Below, piece by piece: positions 58,985 to 64,000 of a stretch of DNA of 64,000 nucleotides. The stretch covers positions 7,853,096-7,917,095 of the forward strand of contig NC_087080.1 in assembly GCF_026151205.1 (NCBI RefSeq). Reading direction: 5' to 3'. The position numbers and the translations under genes were made by a program. Below the pieces are notes generated by a model. That model was not told the origin of the DNA, ran no database searches, and saw nothing but the letters and a program-made list of their open reading frames with translations. This DNA is from Bolinopsis microptera. Lineage: Eukaryota; Ctenophora; Tentaculata; Lobata; Bolinopsidae. The first letter of the stretch is position 1. Each line of letters opens with the position of its first letter.

Positions 58985-59705
58985 CCCAGAGATATAAGAT
59001 TTTGTGTTCAAATCAAATCAAATCGATGAAATAAAAATTACACAAACATCATCACACATAATCATGAGCATTTCTACAAAAATTTGTGAATTAAACTAAA
59101 AAGCTAGGTACAAAGATCAGACCCAGTAAAAATTTAATTAATTATGCTTTCTGCAGCTATAGAAGTATTAATTGTTTTTTAGCAACATGAGGATTTAACC
59201 TAAGATATTCATTATGCTTTTCTTCTTAATGAACATAATTGGCCCCTCAATTCTAAATTTGAATTCTTTTTTTTTTTCTTAAATCCTTCAAATTTAACTT
59301 TATAAAACTGTCTAAAAGCTCTGGGCGGCAGTGGCGTAACGAAGGGCCCTGCCGACCCCACTGGAGCGGGGGGCTTCATCTTAGGGGGGCACCAAATCGT
59401 TGTTTGAATGTTGAATGTGGGACAATTTAGAAAAACTGCGCGTTTTGCTCTAGAAACACACTTTTAAAAGAGAGTTTACTGGCGAATCCTCTAAAATCAT
59501 CTAATTTGTTCAACTTTAGGGAGGGGAGCCAAAAGGGGAGGGGGCACCAACAGGGGGTGTCTTTTCAGCAGGGTGCCAACAGGCAACGTTGCGCCACTTC
59601 TTGCCGGACATCCAGTGCGGATGGAGTTGGTATAACTCTCTCTAGAAGGAACAGTGCAAATTCTTAAATTTAGTACCACTCTTACTAGATCTACTATTTG
59701 AAACC
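58985..59705 (-). mobile_element. 5'-truncated CR1-like LINE 3' fragment
   Basis: It matches the 3' part of the LINE at 61978-64000: the same (AAATC)n tail, then acacaaacatcatcacac, aacatgaggattt(a/c)a, atattcatt(a/g)tgctt and, after an interruption, ttcttgccggacatcc and agaaggaacagtgc against ttcttgacatcc and gaagaaaagaactgtgg. The interruption is the 271-bp element at 59329-59599. Frames are disrupted. Confidence 0.8.
59329..59599. mobile_element. hAT-like small DNA element nested in the LINE fragment
   Basis: The left end is cagtggcgtaacgaaggg and the right end, reversed, is aagtggcgcaacgttgcc, matching the CAGTGGCG terminal motif common in hAT elements. Flanks ctgggcgg (59321-59328) and cttgccgg (59600-59607) agree at 6 of 8 positions, consistent with a decayed 8-bp target duplication. 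No coding capacity. Confidence 0.7.
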
Positions 59706-60108
59706 AAACACTCCCATCACCTGTGGATGTGGGAAAACAAGTGATCTTGACCACCTTCTCACCTGTAAGCTAGGGGGCTACGTGATAATGACCCACAACA
59801 ACATCAGAGACACATTGGCAAATCTCCTTCGTGAGGTATGTCATGATGTGAAAGTCGAACCCCAGCTACAGAAGGTAAATGAGGGTGACTGCCTCAACCC
59901 CAAGACTATAACAGGTGACCAAGCTCAGCTTGACGTATCTGCTAGAGGAGTTTGGACTCCATTTGATAAGACCTTTCTTGACATAAGGGTTTCACACCCC
60001 AATTGCTTATCAAACAGGACCAAAACTCTTCAAGAAGTATACGAAGAGAACGAGAAGGAGAAGAAGGATGAGTACTTGGAGAGAGTGTTGAACGTAGAGA
60101 AGGCCACT

Positions 60109-60791
60109 CCCAGTGACATAAATTTAAAAAGGGACTAGGAATCCAGTCTGGAAAGAAAAAACGGCTACCATATATTTTTAAAACGACTACCATAAATTTT
60201 TCGGCCGCTCCGCGGCCGGATAACGATTTCATTTTACTTTGCTAGTTATTTTACAGAGGTTTAGTTATTCATTAGTATAGTTATTAATTCATTAGTATAG
60301 TTATTCATAATTAGCAAAAGATTGTGAAAGAATTTCTTTCCGGGTCTCGAACTCGCGATCTGCTAATGTAGTACCGACGGAGTAACCAACTAAGCTACGA
60401 TTCCATGTACGCTTTTGTAATATTTACATATAGGTCTTCGCGCGTTCCTGCAACTACCATACTACCATACTACCAAACAGTCCATACTACCATACTGGTA
60501 GTAGGAAAATCTTGGATCCTGACAGAAATATCTTGGATTATTTGGTAACGCGCAAATTAAGCGCAAGAACTAGGAATCTGCTGGGAATCTGGCATTTGCG
60601 CTCGATTCGAACATCTTCTCGGATAAATATAGAATTAAAGTACAGTGCGCGGCGTTACAGTGTGTAACAACCGAGAGCGACTATTTTAAAGTTGATTTAA
60701 TAATTTTGTTGACAAAAATTAGTCGGCGTGGCTATGGAAATTAATATGGCTAGGAATTAGATTCTTAGATTCCTCACTTTATGTCACTGGG
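60109..60791. mobile_element. 683-bp DNA element with perfect 8-bp target duplication
   Basis: Identical 14-bp inverted ends, cccagtgacataaa and tttatgtcactggg, are flanked by the direct repeat aggccact (60101-60108 and 60792-60799). An 8-bp duplication suits hAT, P or Merlin-type transposases; the superfamily is unresolved. The interior is non-coding and holds a tRNA-like sequence, attagtatagttatt repeats, and a tggtagtagg/ctaccatactacc inverted pair. Confidence 0.88.
60341..60404 (-). repeat. tRNA-like sequence inside the DNA element
   Basis: Minus strand ggaatcgtagcttagttggt (A box) and gcgagttcgagacccgg (B box) are spaced as in a tRNA, but acceptor and anticodon stems do not pair. Probably a nested SINE head. 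Confidence 0.55.
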
Positions 60792-61057
60792 AGGCCACTT
60801 TCACCCCGGCTGTATTTCTTACAACTGGAGGCATGTCCAAAGAATGTAAGCGATTTGTAAATAGAGTAGCAGACCTCATCGCCAGGAAAAGGAAAGAGAG
60901 GTATTGCGATGTGGTAAGACATGTGAGGACAAGATTAAGATTCGCAATGTTAAAAACCACACTCATTGCTCTACGAGGGTACAGAGGGAAAAAAAGGACA
61001 GCAAATATGAGAAACCACTATCAGAAGTCTCTTATAACCTCATCCCTGCCCCTATGA

Positions 61058-61977
61058 TGCAATGGAGTAGATGTGTATATATTTGATTTTTGATATTTCA
61101 TATTATACAATATTGGTAGCAGTGGACAATTTCCGTTACCTCTGTATTGTGCTCTGCCAATTGCAACACTTGAATTACTTCATTGTATATATATACTATT
61201 GGAAACCAGATTTATACTCAATCTGCTCATTCTAAACATAGAAAAGACAATTATTTTGAGAAAACACAACAGTTTCTAGAATTACATTAGGGGTCTTCAT
61301 CTACATCACGAACATATTGCGTTGTCTGTACAAACATGCTAATAAACAGATCTACACTCAAACTTCGAAATATTTCTAGAAAGGCCCTCACCAGGATAAA
61401 CCAGCTTTAATGGATTAAAAATCACCCAGGGTAAAAGTCATCCCATGGCAAGTTATCGGCGAATTGCTGTTTCGATAACTTGATGTGACCGTATAAGAAA
61501 ATTGATGTAATTTCTCGTTAGAATTAGGGTCTTAGCATGTGCTTCAGTCAAATATTGGCTTATGGAGTTGGGGTCAGAGAATAAGGGTAAGGGTTTCGAA
61601 TAGTCCCTCACTCACAACTCAGGACCATGTATGATCTAAGAAAACGTGATAACCAAGTCTAGAGTGAACAATCATCATCCTATTCTGTACACCTAATATG
61701 TAAATATATATTACTGGGGATCATGATGTTGGCAACTTAAATGCTATCAATACGACTGAGGCCACGATTGGGTTCCAGTTGCATAAATAATAAAGTAAAC
61801 AAACGTTTCTTCATATCAAAAGGTTGCCAGATCGAAAAGTGCGCTGATGCTTAATGGGCGGCGCTCAGCCAATAACTTTGCCATCCATATCTTCATTCGA
61901 TAAGTGTTACGTTTATGAACACTGATGAAATCTCAATGTAACTCAATGCAATCTGCACCTACTACACTTTGTAATTT
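61058..61977. other. Retroelement-derived or intergenic DNA, nothing recognised
   Basis: No coding sequence recognised between the two LINE remnants. Confidence 0.45.
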
Positions 61978-64000
61978 CAAATCAAATCAAATCAAATCAA
62001 AATCAAATCAAAATATAATGACACAAACATCATCACACATCATCAAAAATATATCTACTAAAGTTTTAAAAATATCTTAAATCTATTGGCCTAAACAACC
62101 AAGATAAAATGAATCTAATTTACATACTTTCCACTACTATATAAGTTAATAAAGCGTTTCTTGGCAACATGAGGATTACACACAAGATATTCATTGTGCT
62201 TCTCTTTATTAGTAGCATAATTTAATCCCTCAATCTTACCTAATACTTCGTCCGAAACATACCAAAAATGAATATCATTTACGGATCCGTTTAAAATAGT
62301 CTCTTTTTTGAAAGCTTCTAATCTTATTTTAAAACTTAACACAGTCCCACAATTCTTGACATCCGAGGGGAGTTTGTTCCAATAAGGTCTCACCCTCTCC
62401 GGAAGAAAAGAACTGTGGACTTTCTTCATTTTACTGCTACTTTTACTGCATCTACTGTTTGATACCACATTAAAACCAGATCTGCTCATACTGAACAAAC
62501 CGGCTCCGTAATTGGCCAAACCACTTATCATTTTAAAAGATTCAATGAGGTCCCCACGTATTCGCCGCTCTGCCAGCGTTGTTAATTTGAGGATTTCCAG
62601 GCGACGACTGTATGGAAGAGTACCCACCTCGTCAATCAGACGGGTAAACCGCCTCTGGACGCTCTCCAGCTCCAAGATGATCCCCCAACTTTCATGAGCC
62701 GCAACTGGACTCCACAATTGAACACAATACTCTAAATGGGGTCTTATTAAAGCTTTGTAAATGGATATCATCACAGATTTTTCCCTGATAATCAGATTTC
62801 TAACAATCCAACATATCATTCTGTTGGCTTTAGATATTGAAGCCTTAATCTGTTCATTCCAAAGCAGAGAGTTATGGGTTATAACTCCCAAGTCTTTTTC
62901 CTGTACAGATTCTGCCAATGTAACTCCATTAAGAGAATAACTTGATCTTGGGTTATCGTTAACATCTAAATGCATTACTGAACACTTAGTAGGATTAAAC
63001 TTTAAAAGCCATTTACTCTCCCACATCTCTAGTTCGTTCAGATCATTAGCTATAGTTTCATGCTCGGAGGCATTAGCTATAAGCTTAAGATCATCAGCAA
63101 ATATTTTAACTTTACTTTTAATGTTATCTGGTAAATCATTAATAAATAACACAAATAGTAATGGTCCAAGGACTGATCCCTGGGGAACTCCTGACCATAC
63201 AATCTTCCACTCTGAAGTTTCACCTTCTACACACACTCTCATAGTTCTATTTGAGATAAAATCTGTAATTACATCTAAAACTTTAGTATTCTTACTATAA
63301 CTTCTAGGTAATGGGCCGAGTGGCTCATTAACAAACACAGAACTAAAGGCACTTGCAAGTACCTCTGCAGACTCCCCTGCACTAGTTGTCCTTGTACCGT
63401 CTTCCTTATCTAAACTTGGTACCGAAGCTTTAACCTTTCTCTTATTTCTCAAATAAGAATAAAATGATTTACAATTGATCTTTAAATTGGAAGTTATCTT
63501 CTTCTCATATCTTATCTTTGCTTTCACTTCCTCATTCTCATAAATGAGCTGTTTACTACTTGCATGACTAAGATTAACACTAGAAGGTTCAATATCAAAT
63601 GCAGTCCATGCTTTATCTTTGTTCTTTCTCATGCGCTTCAATGAGGATGTGTCCCATGGCAGCTTCACAGGTCTGTTGTTTTTATAGACCGAATTAGTCG
63701 GTACTATCCCAGCAACAGTCGTAAGTTTGCCATGTAACTCATCCCACATAAGCTGAACATCATTAGAGCAACTAAAATCCCAGTTAATATTTTCAATACT
63801 AAACTTTAAAATATCATCATTAGTTATTTTACCCCATGATGGTTTCAGAATCTTCTCTTTACATTTAATTGAATCTACAGAAACACTTGACATACGTTGC
63901 ATGCCACTTTTCGCGCGCGAAGGGATACGAAACATGTATCAAAGAAACACTTAGATCGACTACCACACTGACATGATCACTTTTGCCAATCTGATTAATG
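61978..64000 (-). mobile_element. CR1-like LINE, internally deleted, running off the window
   Basis: The 3' end is a (TTTGA)n-type tail at 61978-62012 on the minus strand, then a 3' UTR of about 100 bases and the ORF at 62115-63935. Beyond 63935, up to the window edge, another frame reads IGKSDHVSVVVDL, the Ser-Asp-His end of the endonuclease domain. The endonuclease and RT regions are therefore out of frame with each other in this copy. Confidence 0.8.
62115..63935 (-). pseudogene. LINE ORF of 606 aa lacking reverse-transcriptase motif A
   Basis: A long open frame carries the linker after the endonuclease (RPVKLPWDTSSLKRMRKNKD), FSSVFVNEP, then jumps near residue 215 from LGPLPRSYSKN to TKVLDVITDFISNRT. 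The RT stretch that should lie between (GPDGI, FKKG, YRPISL and the motif A aspartate in DFAKAFD) is missing without loss of frame. Downstream motifs remain: [31 protein letters not shown] (near 278), EKDLGVITHNSLLW and LEYCVQLWSP. The protein cannot be a working polymerase. The ATG at 63935 is only the first in frame. Confidence 0.85.

Larger units (their letters stand above)
59698..61057 (+). pseudogene. C-terminal part of a LINE with restriction-like endonuclease, split by a DNA element
   Basis: The first part (59698-60108) encodes a CxC...H...C knuckle (TCGCGKTSDLDHLLTCKLGG) and HNNIRDTLANLLREVCHDVK. The restriction-like endonuclease core LDVSARGVW and TFLDIRVSHPN follows, then NEKEKKDEYLERVLNVEKAT. 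The second part (from 60792) resumes with ATFTPAVFLTTGGMSKECKR and ends VRTRLRFAMLKTTLIALRGY. The break falls exactly at the 683-bp insertion and the frame is continuous across it apart from the duplicated 8 bases. The 5' part of the element, with the RT, is absent here. Confidence 0.8.

Noticed and set aside
16-64000. Joint pathway or gene-cluster system among the host genes
   Set aside because: The genes belong to unrelated processes, have their own promoters and introns, and show no operon-like spacing or shared regulatory motif.

Overview
The window is nuclear DNA from an invertebrate animal. Coding genes are split by GT-AG introns. The recognisable genes (TKFC, RYBP, LZTFL1, SREK1, RMDN1, PPP4R1, FNTB) are conserved animal genes. 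Intergenic and intronic DNA is AT-rich and packed with LINEs, tRNA-derived SINEs, small inverted-repeat DNA elements and satellite arrays. Gene content plus a CR1/Jockey-like LINE and a LINE with a restriction-like endonuclease fit an early-branching animal such as a cnidarian or sponge; this placement is inference.

Layout. 1-0.8 kb: 53-bp satellite. 2.7-4.5 kb: intronless triokinase/FMN cyclase (TKFC). 7.6-10.1 kb: RYBP/YAF2-type Polycomb adaptor. 11.2-13.3 kb: LZTFL1. 15.1-17.1 kb: 52-bp satellite inside a possible inverted-repeat-bounded unit. 19.8-22.7 kb: very long imperfect palindrome. 22.9-23.3 kb: small MULE-like element with a 9-bp target duplication. 23.9-26.9 kb: SREK1/SRSF11-type splicing factor. 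27.3-31.0 kb: two tandem RMDN1-like genes. 33.3-34.1 kb: the only plus-strand host gene recognised, an unfamiliar proline-rich two-pass membrane protein. 35.5-56.7 kb: one 21-kb, 22-exon PPP4R1 gene whose introns hold a decayed tRNA-Tyr, a full-length-like LINE, an array of duplicated splice donors, SINE copies and a 4.4-kb element filled with GGA-rich satellite. 57.3-58.5 kb: FNTB with essentially one coding exon. 58.6-64 kb: a nest of retroelements interrupted by two DNA elements with target duplications.

All recognised host genes except one are on the minus strand. They are ordinary housekeeping or regulatory genes (metabolism, Polycomb, cilium trafficking, splicing, mitochondria/microtubules, phosphatase 4, prenylation) and show no joint pathway. 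Exon coordinates were read by hand from splice signals, reading-phase continuity and family similarity. The most unusual features are in the PPP4R1 introns (donor array; satellite that reads as repeated acceptor-like sequence on the transcribed strand), the long palindrome, and the nested insertions with legible target-site duplications.
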